Shown piece by piece: positions 53,202 to 61,593 of a stretch of DNA of 64,000 nt. Each line of letters opens with the position of its first letter. The stretch's first letter is position 1. The notes below the pieces were generated by a model. It worked only from the letters and a program-made list of their open reading frames with translations. It was not told the origin of the DNA and did not search any database. This DNA comes from Shewanella psychrotolerans. Lineage in GTDB: Bacteria; Pseudomonadota; Gammaproteobacteria; Enterobacterales; Shewanellaceae. Position numbers and translations under genes: made by a program. The DNA is taken from positions 1,550,001-1,614,000 of the forward strand of contig NZ_CP080419.1 of assembly GCF_019457595.1 (NCBI RefSeq), given 5' to 3'.

Positions 53202-55322
53202 ATGGAAAAGAGTTTTAGTTTAAATCGTCTAGAAAATGGTATTGCCGTGCTCACCATGGATGTCCCCGGCGAAACAATGAATACCCTACGGGCCGAGTTT
53301 GGCCCTGAGATTTGTGAGATGCTTGCCGAAATTAAGGCAGATCCACAGATCCGTGGCATTGTACTGGTTTCTGGCAAAAAAGATTCATTTGTTGCTGGTG
53401 CTGATATCTCAATGTTAGCAGCATGTCAGACCGCCGATGATGCTAGAGAGCTTTCAAAACAGGGACACGAAGTGTTCTTTGCCTTGGAGTCTCTCAATAT
53501 CCCCGTTGTAGCAGCGATTCACGGGGCCTGTTTAGGAGGTGGCTTGGAGCTAGCGTTAGCATGTCATCAACGAGTCTGCACCGATAGCCCTAAAACCATG
53601 ATGGGTGTACCGGAAGTACAACTTGGCTTGTTACCTGGCGGTGGCGGTACTCAGCGTCTGCCTCGTTTGGTGGGGATCAGCGCAGCGCTGGATATGATGT
53701 TAACCGGTAAGCAACTACGCCCTAAGCAAGCGCTCAAAATGGGCTTAGTCAATGATGTGGTTCCTGAGTCCATTTTATTGCAAACGGCGATTGAGATGGC
53801 GCTGGCAGGTAAGAAAACACAACCAAAGCGTAAGACTAGTATTGTTAATCGTTTACTTGAAGGCACGCCGGTTGGACGAAATATCATTTTCGATCAAGCG
53901 TTAAAGCAGGTTAACAAGAAGACCCAAGGAAACTATCCCGCACCGGCTAAGATCATCGATTGTGTTCGACAAGGGATGACCAAAGGTATGGTGGTCGGCT
54001 TAGATGCGGAAGCCAATCATTTTGGCGACTTGGTTATTTCTGCTGAATCTGAAGCGCTTCGCAGTATCTTTTTTGCGACCACAGAGATGAAAAAGGAGTC
54101 GGGCGCAGGTGATGTTCAGCCCAAACCCGTTAAGAAGGTGATGGTGCTAGGTGGTGGATTAATGGGGGGGGGCATTGCCTCGGTGACCACCACTAAAGCG
54201 AAAATTCCTGCAAGGGTTAAAGATATCAACGAAACTGGTTTAAGTAATGCGCTAGCTTATGCATATAAATTGCTCGATAAAGGGGTTAAGCGCCGCCATA
54301 TGACGCCCGCCGCGCGTGATAATTTGATGTCATTGATGACCACGACAACCGAATATAAAGGGATTAAAGATGCCGATATCGTTGTTGAAGCGGTATTTGA
54401 AGACTTAGCGCTTAAGCATCAGATGGTTAAAGATGTAGAAAGAGAGTGTAATGAGGATACCATTTTTGCATCTAACACCTCTTCACTACCTATCTCGCAA
54501 ATTGCAGAAGCTGCAGAACGTCCAGAAAATGTGATTGGTTTGCATTATTTCTCTCCTGTGGAAAAAATGCCATTGGTAGAGGTTATTGCCCATAAGAAGA
54601 CCTCGGCCGAGACCATTGCCACTACCGTCGCTTTCGCCCGTAAGCAGGGGAAGACACCAATCGTGGTGCAAGATGGCGCTGGTTTTTATGTTAATCGTAT
54701 CTTAGCGCTGTATATGAATGAAGCCGCTAATCTGTTGCTAGAAGGGCAGAGTGTTGAGCATCTTGATAAAGCACTGGTTCAATTTGGTTTCCCTGTCGGG
54801 CCAATGACTTTGCTTGACGAAGTCGGTATCGATGTGGGGGCCAAGATCTCGCCAATATTGGAGAAAGAGCTGGGTGAGCGCTTTAAGGCTCCAGCTGCGT
54901 TTGACAAATTATTGGCTGATGATCGTAAAGGTCGTAAAAACGGCAAAGGTTTCTATCAATACGGTAGTAAGTCGAAGAAAAAGTTGGTCGATGAAACCGT
55001 CTACAGCGTTTTAGGGTTAACCCCCTCTTCTGCTGGTGATATGAAAGAGCTAGCTCAGCGCTGTGTTGTGCAGATGTTGAATGAGGCGGTGCGCTGTCTG
55101 GAGGAGGGGATCATTGCTTCTGCTCGTGACGGCGATATAGGCGCAATTTTTGGCATAGGTTTCCCACCGTTCCTAGGTGGTCCCTTCCGTTATATAGATA
55201 CTTTAGGTGCTGATAAGCTGGTTGAGACATTAAATCAGTATGCCAATGTTCATGGCGAGCGCTTTAAACCTTGTGACCGACTTGTCGAGATGGCGACCGC
55301 TGGTACTCGATTTCACGATTAA
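53202..55322 (+). CDS. fadJ: FadJ multifunctional beta-oxidation alpha subunit
   Basis: A 706-residue enzyme combining enoyl-CoA hydratase and 3-hydroxyacyl-CoA dehydrogenase. The hydratase half has GACLGGGLELALACHQRV and VPEVQLGLLPGGGGTQRLPR with the catalytic glutamates. The dehydrogenase half starts with the NAD-binding loop VLGGGLMGGGIAS near 316, then ASNTSSLPIS and GLHYFSPVEKMPLVEV with the catalytic histidine. Length (706) and pairing with fadI point to FadJ rather than FadB. The NAD-loop is encoded over a run of nine G (54164-54172). Confidence 0.95.
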   Translation: MEKSFSLNRLENGIAVLTMDVPGETMNTLRAEFGPEICEMLAEIKADPQIRGIVLVSGKKDSFVAGADISMLAACQTADDARELSKQGHEVFFALESLNIPVVAAIHGACLGGGLELALACHQRVCTDSPKTMMGVPEVQLGLLPGGGGTQRLPRLVGISAALDMMLTGKQLRPKQALKMGLVNDVVPESILLQTAIEMALAGKKTQPKRKTSIVNRLLEGTPVGRNIIFDQALKQVNKKTQGNYPAPAKIIDCVRQGMTKGMVVGLDAEANHFGDLVISAESEALRSIFFATTEMKKESGAGDVQPKPVKKVMVLGGGLMGGGIASVTTTKAKIPARVKDINETGLSNALAYAYKLLDKGVKRRHMTPAARDNLMSLMTTTTEYKGIKDADIVVEAVFEDLALKHQMVKDVERECNEDTIFASNTSSLPISQIAEAAERPENVIGLHYFSPVEKMPLVEVIAHKKTSAETIATTVAFARKQGKTPIVVQDGAGFYVNRILALYMNEAANLLLEGQSVEHLDKALVQFGFPVGPMTLLDEVGIDVGAKISPILEKELGERFKAPAAFDKLLADDRKGRKNGKGFYQYGSKSKKKLVDETVYSVLGLTPSSAGDMKELAQRCVVQMLNEAVRCLEEGIIASARDGDIGAIFGIGFPPFLGGPFRYIDTLGADKLVETLNQYANVHGERFKPCDRLVEMATAGTRFHD

Positions 55323-55344
55323 GTCACCTTTAATTGGTTTTAAC

Positions 55345-55374
55345 AATGCGGCAACATGATGCCGCATTTTTTTT
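55345..55374 (+). terminator. Rho-independent terminator after fadJ
   Basis: AATGCGGC, loop of eight bases, GCCGCATT, followed by a long T-run. Confidence 0.9.
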
Positions 55375-55552
55375 GCCTGCAGGATATTGCTTGCCTGTTT
55401 TTTGTTCATTTTTGAGACGGTTTTAGGTATGATGCCGCTATTTTTTAAGCTTGATGTGACCTTGAGCTGCTTCGTATTCGCTAGTTGGTGGTTGCAAGTC
55501 TTAGTCGATCGCTAAGTGTGTTAACTGATATGTGTCGTTAAAGAGGTTATAA

Positions 55553-55753
55553 GTGATTGTATTTGTCGTCAGTGTTTTGACCGTGAGCAGTGTGGTGATG
55601 GGGAACTTAGCCTTCAGAGCGGGTTTAGGCGTTAAGCGCTGGGCATTGTTAGGATTGGTGTTAGGTCCCGTAGGTTATCCCTTATTTTCGACCCATAAAC
55701 GCTTTGCCATCAAACGAGCCCAAGGTAAAGGGACTAGCCAAATTAACCTTTGA
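55553..55753 (+). CDS. small membrane protein, function unknown
   Basis: A 66-residue protein with two hydrophobic segments (IVFVVSVLTVSSVVMGNLAF; WALLGLVLGPVGYPLF) and a basic tail (KRFAIKRAQGKG). It is not recognised. The GTG at 55553 has AGAGG upstream. A terminator follows at 55821. Confidence 0.55.
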   Translation: MIVFVVSVLTVSSVVMGNLAFRAGLGVKRWALLGLVLGPVGYPLFSTHKRFAIKRAQGKGTSQINL

Positions 55754-55820
55754 GCTGTAGCAACTTAATTTATTTTTTAATCAATTGGTTAAGTTGGTTT
55801 CATCACTTCAGTTTAAAGTA

Positions 55821-55845
55821 AAAAGGAGCGTATTCGCTCCTTTTT
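55821..55845. terminator. bidirectional terminator
   Basis: AAAAGGAGCG, loop TATT, CGCTCCTTTT with A- and T-runs on both sides. It can end the small membrane gene on the plus strand and the 39-residue ORF on the minus strand. Confidence 0.85.
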
Positions 55846-55891
55846 ACGTATCTACTATGGGTAGTCTTAATCGCTTTGTCGCTTGATTCAA

Positions 55892-56011
55892 CTAGTTCCA
55901 CCAACCTTTGGCCGGGATCACTTCTAAGTGATCTAAACCAGCAGGAAGTTGTACTCTTTTGCGCTCTGGTTTGTGGTTAAGTCCAAGAGCTTTCTTTAAT
56001 GAATCTAACAT
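55892..56011 (-). CDS. 39-residue peptide gene
   Basis: ATG at 56011-56009, TAG at 55894-55892. The start is preceded by AAGGAG with seven bases spacing, the strongest ribosome-binding site in this area. The peptide begins with a basic amphipathic helix (MLDSLKKALGLNHKPERKR) and ends in a distinctive tail, DHLEVIPAKGWWN. It has no signal peptide. It lies 18 bases downstream of the repeat-protein gene and upstream of a good terminator, so the two probably form an operon. I do not recognise the family. Confidence 0.65.
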   Translation of the reverse strand: MLDSLKKALGLNHKPERKRVQLPAGLDHLEVIPAKGWWN

Positions 56012-56029
56012 AATCATTCTCCTTAAGAC

Positions 56030-56638
56030 TTAAGCTACAGCTGAGTTGACTAGTTTAACGTTAGGAATACCAGCAACTTTGAGTGGCTTAAGCTTTACGT
56101 TAGGAATACCAGCAATTTCGAGTGGCTTAAGCTTTACGTTAGGAATACCAGCAATTTCCAGTGGCTTAAGCTTTACGTTAGGAATACCAGCAACTTTGAG
56201 TGGCTTAAGCTTTACGTTAGGAATACCAGCAATTTCGAGTGGTTTAAGTTTTACGTTAGGAATACCAGCAACTCCGAGTGGCTTAAGCTTTACGTTAGGA
56301 ATACCAGCAACTTCGATTGGCTTAAGCTTTACGTTAGGAATACCAGCAACTTCGATTGGCTTAAGCTTTACGTTAGGAATACCAGCAATTTCGAGTGGCT
56401 TAAGCTTCACGTTAGGAATACCAGCAACTTCGATTGGCTTAAGCTTTACGTTTGGAATACCAGCAATTTCGAGTGGCTTAAGCTTCACGTTAGGAATACC
56501 AGTAACTTCGAGTGGTTTAAGTTTTACATTAGGAATGCCAGTTACTTGGTTAGTAGCGGAGCTGTCTAGTATTCCGGATGAAGTCGATAGTGAGCATGTA
56601 ACAGCAAAAGCGATGGCAGTAACTAGTCCGTTAATCAT
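56030..56638 (-). CDS. tandem 13-residue repeat protein
   Basis: A 202-residue protein. Residues 1-32 (MINGLVTAIAFAVTCSLSTS...) look like a short hydrophobic leader, although it lacks a basic N-terminus, and AVTC is only a poor lipobox. Residues 33-188 are twelve full copies of a 13-residue unit, consensus AGIPNVKLKPLEI, followed by a thirteenth partial copy (AGIPNVKL) and the tail VNSAVA. Variation is confined to the first residue of the unit and to its last three (LEI, IEV, LGV, LKV). GAGAG eight bases upstream of the ATG supports the start. Codons are those of well-expressed genes (GGT ATT CCT AAC). Function unknown; a leader followed by repeated short units would also fit a multi-core precursor. 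Confidence 0.7.
   Translation of the reverse strand: MINGLVTAIAFAVTCSLSTSSGILDSSATNQVTGIPNVKLKPLEVTGIPNVKLKPLEIAGIPNVKLKPIEVAGIPNVKLKPLEIAGIPNVKLKPIEVAGIPNVKLKPIEVAGIPNVKLKPLGVAGIPNVKLKPLEIAGIPNVKLKPLKVAGIPNVKLKPLEIAGIPNVKLKPLEIAGIPNVKLKPLKVAGIPNVKLVNSAVA
56051..56542 (-). repeat. 39-bp tandem repeat array (coding minisatellite), 12.6 copies
   Basis: Units start every 39 bases, for example TTAGGAATAC at 56061 and at 56100. The DNA is nearly identical between units except for the bases coding the unit's ends, so copies appear recently homogenised. Confidence 0.95.
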
Positions 56639-56773
56639 TGTCGTATTCTCTCAGAGTTAGTGATTTTATCATTGCCAACAATTTGTTGACGTCTGAAAGA
56701 ACTTTTGCAGGTGTTATGCCATCTTTTTTTTATTTTCCTAAAAGTTGTTAAATAGTTAGTTTTTACTTTGTTA

Positions 56774-59700
56774 TTACTTTCTATTTTGCGCCATATGTAT
56801 AGCGTGTGGCGTGATTGCGTCGCGCTTTAACAATTCGACGAAATCACTTTCACACACGGCCTTGCTGAATATAAAGCCTTGAATTTCTTCGCATTTAAGT
56901 GCTTTCAATATGCTAAGCTGAGAAGCATCTTCAACCCCTTCGCCTACGACGGACAAGCCCATGTTGTGGGCTATGGTAATGATCGAGTCGACCATTTTCA
57001 GATCTCTGTCAGATTTATCTATGTCGTCAACAAAGGCCTTATCGATTTTAAGGGTGTCGATAGGGAAGCGTTTTAAATATGACAGTGACGAATATCCGGT
57101 ACCAAAGTCATCCAATGCTAAGCTAACTCCCATTTTTGAAAGCTGCATCATCACCTTAATCGCCTTTTCTGGCTGTTTTATGACGGTGCCTTCGGTTATT
57201 TCTAATTCCAAATTGGCTGCAGGCAGTTGAGTGAGTCGTAAAATTGACTCTATTCGTTGTTGTAGGTCCGGAAGTGCGAATTGTTGTGATGATAAATTGA
57301 CGGCAACTCGGCCGTTGAACAAGTTTTGACGGCGCCAATTTTGCGCAGCAAAGCAGGCTTTACGTAATACAACTTCGCCAATCTCGACGATAAGCCCGTT
57401 TTCCTCTGCCAGAGGAATAAAGTCACCAGGGGAGATTAAGCCATGCTTAGGATGGTTTAATCTGACGAGAGCTTCCATCCCCGCCATCTTGCTACTTTTA
57501 AGGTCAATCTTAGGTTGGTAGTAAACTTCAAAGAGATCGTCCCTTAACCCTTCACGGATCAGATTCTCTACCTCAAGTTGACGTATTGCGTTACGGTTAA
57601 GTGATTCAGAGTAGAACTGATAGCGATTACCGCCAGCCGATTTTGCATGGTACATGGCGATGTCTGCTTTACGCAGCAGCGCCTGTTCATTTTGATCGTC
57701 CTCTGGATAGAGCACAATTCCAATGCTGACGCCAACGACCACTTTGTCTTTTGTTAACTCAAATAGATTGGTAAACGCATCGACGATATTGTTAGCGATC
57801 ACCGCGCTAGAGCCAATATCTGGGTTATTGTCGACGAGTATGGCAAATTCATCGCCACCAAGACGATAGATACTAGTATGGTAGGGAACTGTTGCTTCAA
57901 TTCTTCTGGCTACTTTTATTAACAACTCATCTCCGACTTGATGGCCTAGGGAATCGTTAATTTTTTTGAAGTTATCAAGATCGAGCACCATAAGCGTGTG
58001 GTGGGTGTCTTTTTTCACCAAGTTGCCGAGGGTAACCATAAGGCTAGAACGATTGGGCAGGTTAGTGAGCAGATCACTATTGGTCAGTTTTCTCAGCTCC
58101 TCTTCTTGCTGCTTACGACGAGAGATATCGGAAAATACGCCAACATAATGGGAGAGTACACCTTGCTCATCGTAGATAGCATCGACTGTTAGTTCCATTA
58201 AAAAGCTGGAACCATCGCCTCTGGCAGACTCCACTTCATTACTCCAGCTTCCCTGTTGTTGTAAAATATTGCGAATTTGATCTGAGTAGCTCTCGGGGTA
58301 TAGATCAAACTGGAAAAGTTTTCCTATAAAGTCATTGCGACTCTTTTCACAGAGATCGCAACAGGCTTCGTTGACCTCAACGAACTTAAATTGGTTATCT
58401 AAGATAAACATGCCTTCGGAAATATTTTCTATGGCGCGCTCAAACAGCCTGAGTTGCTCTTCGGCTTGTTTGAAATTACTGATGTTTTTGATCGTACCTG
58501 TCATACGCAGGGCTTTATCATCTTCATCACGCTCAACGATTTTTGCCCTATCTAAGATCCAGATCCATTGGTCATCTTTACCTTTGACCCGATAGGCGGC
58601 TTCAAAGTGATCGGTTTCGCCATAGAAATGTTTGTTGAGCGCGGTATTGACTCGCTCTTGGTCCATGGGGTGAATGTTACTTTCTTCACCTGCTTCGCCG
58701 GAGCGTTGACCATCTCGCGGAAATTCGAGAGAGCCCCAAATGTTAGAGCGATAAATTTGACCAGTTTCTATGTCCCAGTCCCACATTTCATCGCCGCTGC
58801 CCCACAATGACAGCTTTAAACGTTCTTCGGACTTGGCGATTTGTCTTTGTACTTCTCGGCGACGTAGGATAGCTCTAGTTATGATTGCAGAAATCATTAA
58901 AAAAATGATCAAATAGAATATTTTTGCATTAACGGATAGCCACCATGGGGGGGTTATTTCAATTTCTAAACTGTTAGTTGGACCGAGATGATTTGTTAGA
59001 GGATCGATTGCATGAACTTTAAATATATATTTTCCAGGTGATAAATTTGTATATGTAGCACTATTATTACCTTGAGAATCTAACCAAGTGTCAGATAACC
59101 CTTCCATTTGATATGAGTATTGTAGACTGTTATCTACATTTCCTGGTGTTATAAATTTCAGTGTGAAAGGATAATCAGAATACTTTAGTTTTATTTTATT
59201 TGTATGCAGTAGGCTCTTATTTAACGTTCCATAACCAATTCTCTCAGGGATGTTAAATATTAGCAAGTCATCTAATAGAACCTTTGGTGGGGATTTTTTG
59301 TTGTACATGGATAATACATCATCAATTTTTAAGGTTGTTACGCCTGATATTCCACCGATATAAAATGTGTCATGTATCCTTGATATTGCTTGAGTGTTGT
59401 ATTCATCCTGGCTTCCGTATAAGGAAGATAATGTGAAATGTTCATTTTTAATTTTATTTAATATAATTACTTCAGCGTTAGATGAAGCTATTAAGTATTC
59501 ATTGTAGCCCGTTATGGCATATATGGGTTTGTTGTTGTGAATTAATGTTTCATATTTGTTGGTTTCTAAATCCATTGAGAATAAAGACGTTCTTGTTCCA
59601 AAGAACATTCGATTATTTTCATTGTAAATGCTAATGACTAAATCTTCGCTGTAAACTTTTTTAATTTCATCGCCTTCTACTTTGAACAAGCCTCCCTGAG

Positions 59701-61060
59701 TAGCAGCCCAAATAACACCTTTCTCAATATTTATGTCAAATATCGGGTTGCCATCATCAATTATTTTTTCGGTAACTTCGCCATTTAAGATGTTGATTTT
59801 TTTGAGCGTTCCATGGATTGTGCCAGCAACAATGAATTCGGTATCTTTTATATCTTTCAACATAAAAAAACTATCATTACTCAATGTGGTAATTTTTTTT
59901 GTTCTTTGGTCAAATTTAATTAGACCGTTTAGAGTTGCAACATATAAGTTTTTATTTTTAAATATAGCAGACTTTGGACCACTTATACCAGTGTCATAAA
60001 TCGATTCCTCATTGAGGTCTTTGTCATATAAAATGATATTTTCCGAGTCATAACTTATTACTAGTTTTTCATCTTTTACAGTATTAATTGACCATGCGTT
60101 ACCATTTAAATTATATGTTTTAAGTGTGTTTTTTTTGTTATCAATAAAAGAAAATCCATTGTTTTGTGTCGCAATGATAAGACCTTTTCTTGTTGGGTAA
60201 AAATCAGATGATTCAATCTTTTCTGATATTTTTCTTGTATTACCTTCGACAATATATTGATTGTTGTTTTCTGAGTAAATTAAATCATTGTTGAAAAGTA
60301 TTATTTTGTTTTTGTTCGTTGATATCCCGCTTGTTGAGAATGGTATTTTTGTTTTTATTTTTCTTGTTAAATAATTTAGGTTCTCATCATCAAGTGCGAT
60401 TGGTTCGTCGTTGAAGTTGATAATATCTTTTGTTTTGTCCATTATTTTTTTTGGGATATCTTTTTCTATTTGGTATATGTCTCCTTCATAATTTCTTATG
60501 TATAGCCGATTGTCTGCGTAGATTATTTTTTTTATATTTGAATTCCCTACAGTTATATTTCTAGATGAATCTGTTAGTGTGGTATCTAATTCTATTATTA
60601 TATTTGATGTTGCTATAAAAATAGTTGTATTACTTTCTGTTATCGATCTTATTGATTTTTTTGAAAGTGATTCAATGTAATCTATCTTTATGAAACTATC
60701 TGATTTTTCATCATATATAGCTAACCCTTTTTCTGTACCAATCAATAACCTACCACTTTTATCTTTATATAGACTACGTATAAATGAACTAGGAAGAGAT
60801 GAGGCGCTATTGTCTGAAAAATAATGTTTGAATTTTCGACCATCGAATCTATTTAGGCCGTTCAAAGTACCTATCCAAAGGTAACCATGTTGATCTTCTA
60901 CAACAGAGGTTACAGTACTTTGAGATAATCCTTCTGGTACGTTGTAGTGATAAATATTAAGTGTCGGTGAGTTAAATGTATGGTCTATAGCGAAAGAATG
61001 GTTGGTAAACGACAGAGCCATTAAGAATACTAGTAGAAATTTTATCAAAGAATTAGGCAT
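56774..61060 (-). CDS. sensor protein with beta-propeller, PAS, GGDEF and EAL domains
   Basis: A protein of about 1428 residues. Signal peptide in FLLVFLMALSFTNHSFA. A long periplasmic region follows, of two-component-regulator-propeller (Reg_prop) repeats (QDGYLWIGTLNGLNRFD-like) closed by a Y_Y_Y domain (PGKYIFKVHAIDP). Then come a membrane helix (IFYLIIFLMISAIITRAI), two PAS domains, GGDEF with RLGGDEFAI near residue 1067, and EAL with GMEALVRLNHP near 1195 and DDFGTGYSSL. Both cyclase and phosphodiesterase motifs look intact, so it may make and degrade cyclic di-GMP in response to an external signal. The start is uncertain: ATG at 61060 fits the signal peptide, but the frame is open to a TTG at 61099. 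Confidence 0.9.
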   Translation of the reverse strand: MPNSLIKFLLVFLMALSFTNHSFAIDHTFNSPTLNIYHYNVPEGLSQSTVTSVVEDQHGYLWIGTLNGLNRFDGRKFKHYFSDNSASSLPSSFIRSLYKDKSGRLLIGTEKGLAIYDEKSDSFIKIDYIESLSKKSIRSITESNTTIFIATSNIIIELDTTLTDSSRNITVGNSNIKKIIYADNRLYIRNYEGDIYQIEKDIPKKIMDKTKDIINFNDEPIALDDENLNYLTRKIKTKIPFSTSGISTNKNKIILFNNDLIYSENNNQYIVEGNTRKISEKIESSDFYPTRKGLIIATQNNGFSFIDNKKNTLKTYNLNGNAWSINTVKDEKLVISYDSENIILYDKDLNEESIYDTGISGPKSAIFKNKNLYVATLNGLIKFDQRTKKITTLSNDSFFMLKDIKDTEFIVAGTIHGTLKKINILNGEVTEKIIDDGNPIFDINIEKGVIWAATQGGLFKVEGDEIKKVYSEDLVISIYNENNRMFFGTRTSLFSMDLETNKYETLIHNNKPIYAITGYNEYLIASSNAEVIILNKIKNEHFTLSSLYGSQDEYNTQAISRIHDTFYIGGISGVTTLKIDDVLSMYNKKSPPKVLLDDLLIFNIPERIGYGTLNKSLLHTNKIKLKYSDYPFTLKFITPGNVDNSLQYSYQMEGLSDTWLDSQGNNSATYTNLSPGKYIFKVHAIDPLTNHLGPTNSLEIEITPPWWLSVNAKIFYLIIFLMISAIITRAILRRREVQRQIAKSEERLKLSLWGSGDEMWDWDIETGQIYRSNIWGSLEFPRDGQRSGEAGEESNIHPMDQERVNTALNKHFYGETDHFEAAYRVKGKDDQWIWILDRAKIVERDEDDKALRMTGTIKNISNFKQAEEQLRLFERAIENISEGMFILDNQFKFVEVNEACCDLCEKSRNDFIGKLFQFDLYPESYSDQIRNILQQQGSWSNEVESARGDGSSFLMELTVDAIYDEQGVLSHYVGVFSDISRRKQQEEELRKLTNSDLLTNLPNRSSLMVTLGNLVKKDTHHTLMVLDLDNFKKINDSLGHQVGDELLIKVARRIEATVPYHTSIYRLGGDEFAILVDNNPDIGSSAVIANNIVDAFTNLFELTKDKVVVGVSIGIVLYPEDDQNEQALLRKADIAMYHAKSAGGNRYQFYSESLNRNAIRQLEVENLIREGLRDDLFEVYYQPKIDLKSSKMAGMEALVRLNHPKHGLISPGDFIPLAEENGLIVEIGEVVLRKACFAAQNWRRQNLFNGRVAVNLSSQQFALPDLQQRIESILRLTQLPAANLELEITEGTVIKQPEKAIKVMMQLSKMGVSLALDDFGTGYSSLSYLKRFPIDTLKIDKAFVDDIDKSDRDLKMVDSIITIAHNMGLSVVGEGVEDASQLSILKALKCEEIQGFIFSKAVCESDFVELLKRDAITPHAIHMAQNRK

Positions 61061-61593
61061 AGTTATTAGTTTGATTATTAGCCAATAGTGCATAGGCAAC
61101 AGATGTTTAACCTACTTTTTCAGAAAGTTGAGGGTTTGTCAAAAGAACACTGAAAATAGTTAGTTGTTAATTATTTTTATTTTTATTCCATATTGGTGGT
61201 TATTGCTGTTTTTTGAGCGTTATCACCATGTATTCACTGGCTTTTGGTTTTAAAATAGGGTTTTATCTAGATTGTTTGCCTTAGTGTTTTCGTTAACAAA
61301 ATGTGTTGTTGTAGGCAATGTTCAATCAAGGGTTGAATATTGGAAGCCTCATTGAGTTGTTCATGTGGTAAACAAGCGTTACTAAGCTAACCCAAGTTTG
61401 AGTTTATAAGCTTAAGATGATAGATGTCATTGCATTATGCTGAAGAATGCTAACTAGTGATGCCTAGACTGATCGATGGTAACACTGATCGATGCTAACT
61501 CATTACGAATGAAGGCGTAGATGAGCTTCTCGTGCTTTCGAATGTAGAGTGCACCAGCGTTAATTAGCTTGATCTCAATTGAAGACACTATCG
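61061..61593. other. intergenic region, about 530 bases
   Basis: It separates the sensor/GGDEF/EAL gene from the M16 peptidase gene on the same strand. It contains the promoter region of the former and a short tandem repeat (61468-61499). I see no coding sequence with a ribosome-binding site. Confidence 0.6.
61468..61499. repeat. two direct 16-bp repeats
   Basis: ACTGATCGATGGTAAC is followed immediately by ACTGATCGATGCTAAC, one mismatch apart. Confidence 0.85.

Noticed and set aside
56051..56542. CRISPR-like array
   Set aside because: Units are contiguous with no spacers and stay in frame at 39 bases; it is a coding minisatellite.
56046..56660. Long plus-strand open frame (204 codons) opposite the repeat protein
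   Set aside because: It is open only because the 39-bp unit has no stop in that frame. It has no ribosome-binding site or leader; the minus strand has both and better codon use.
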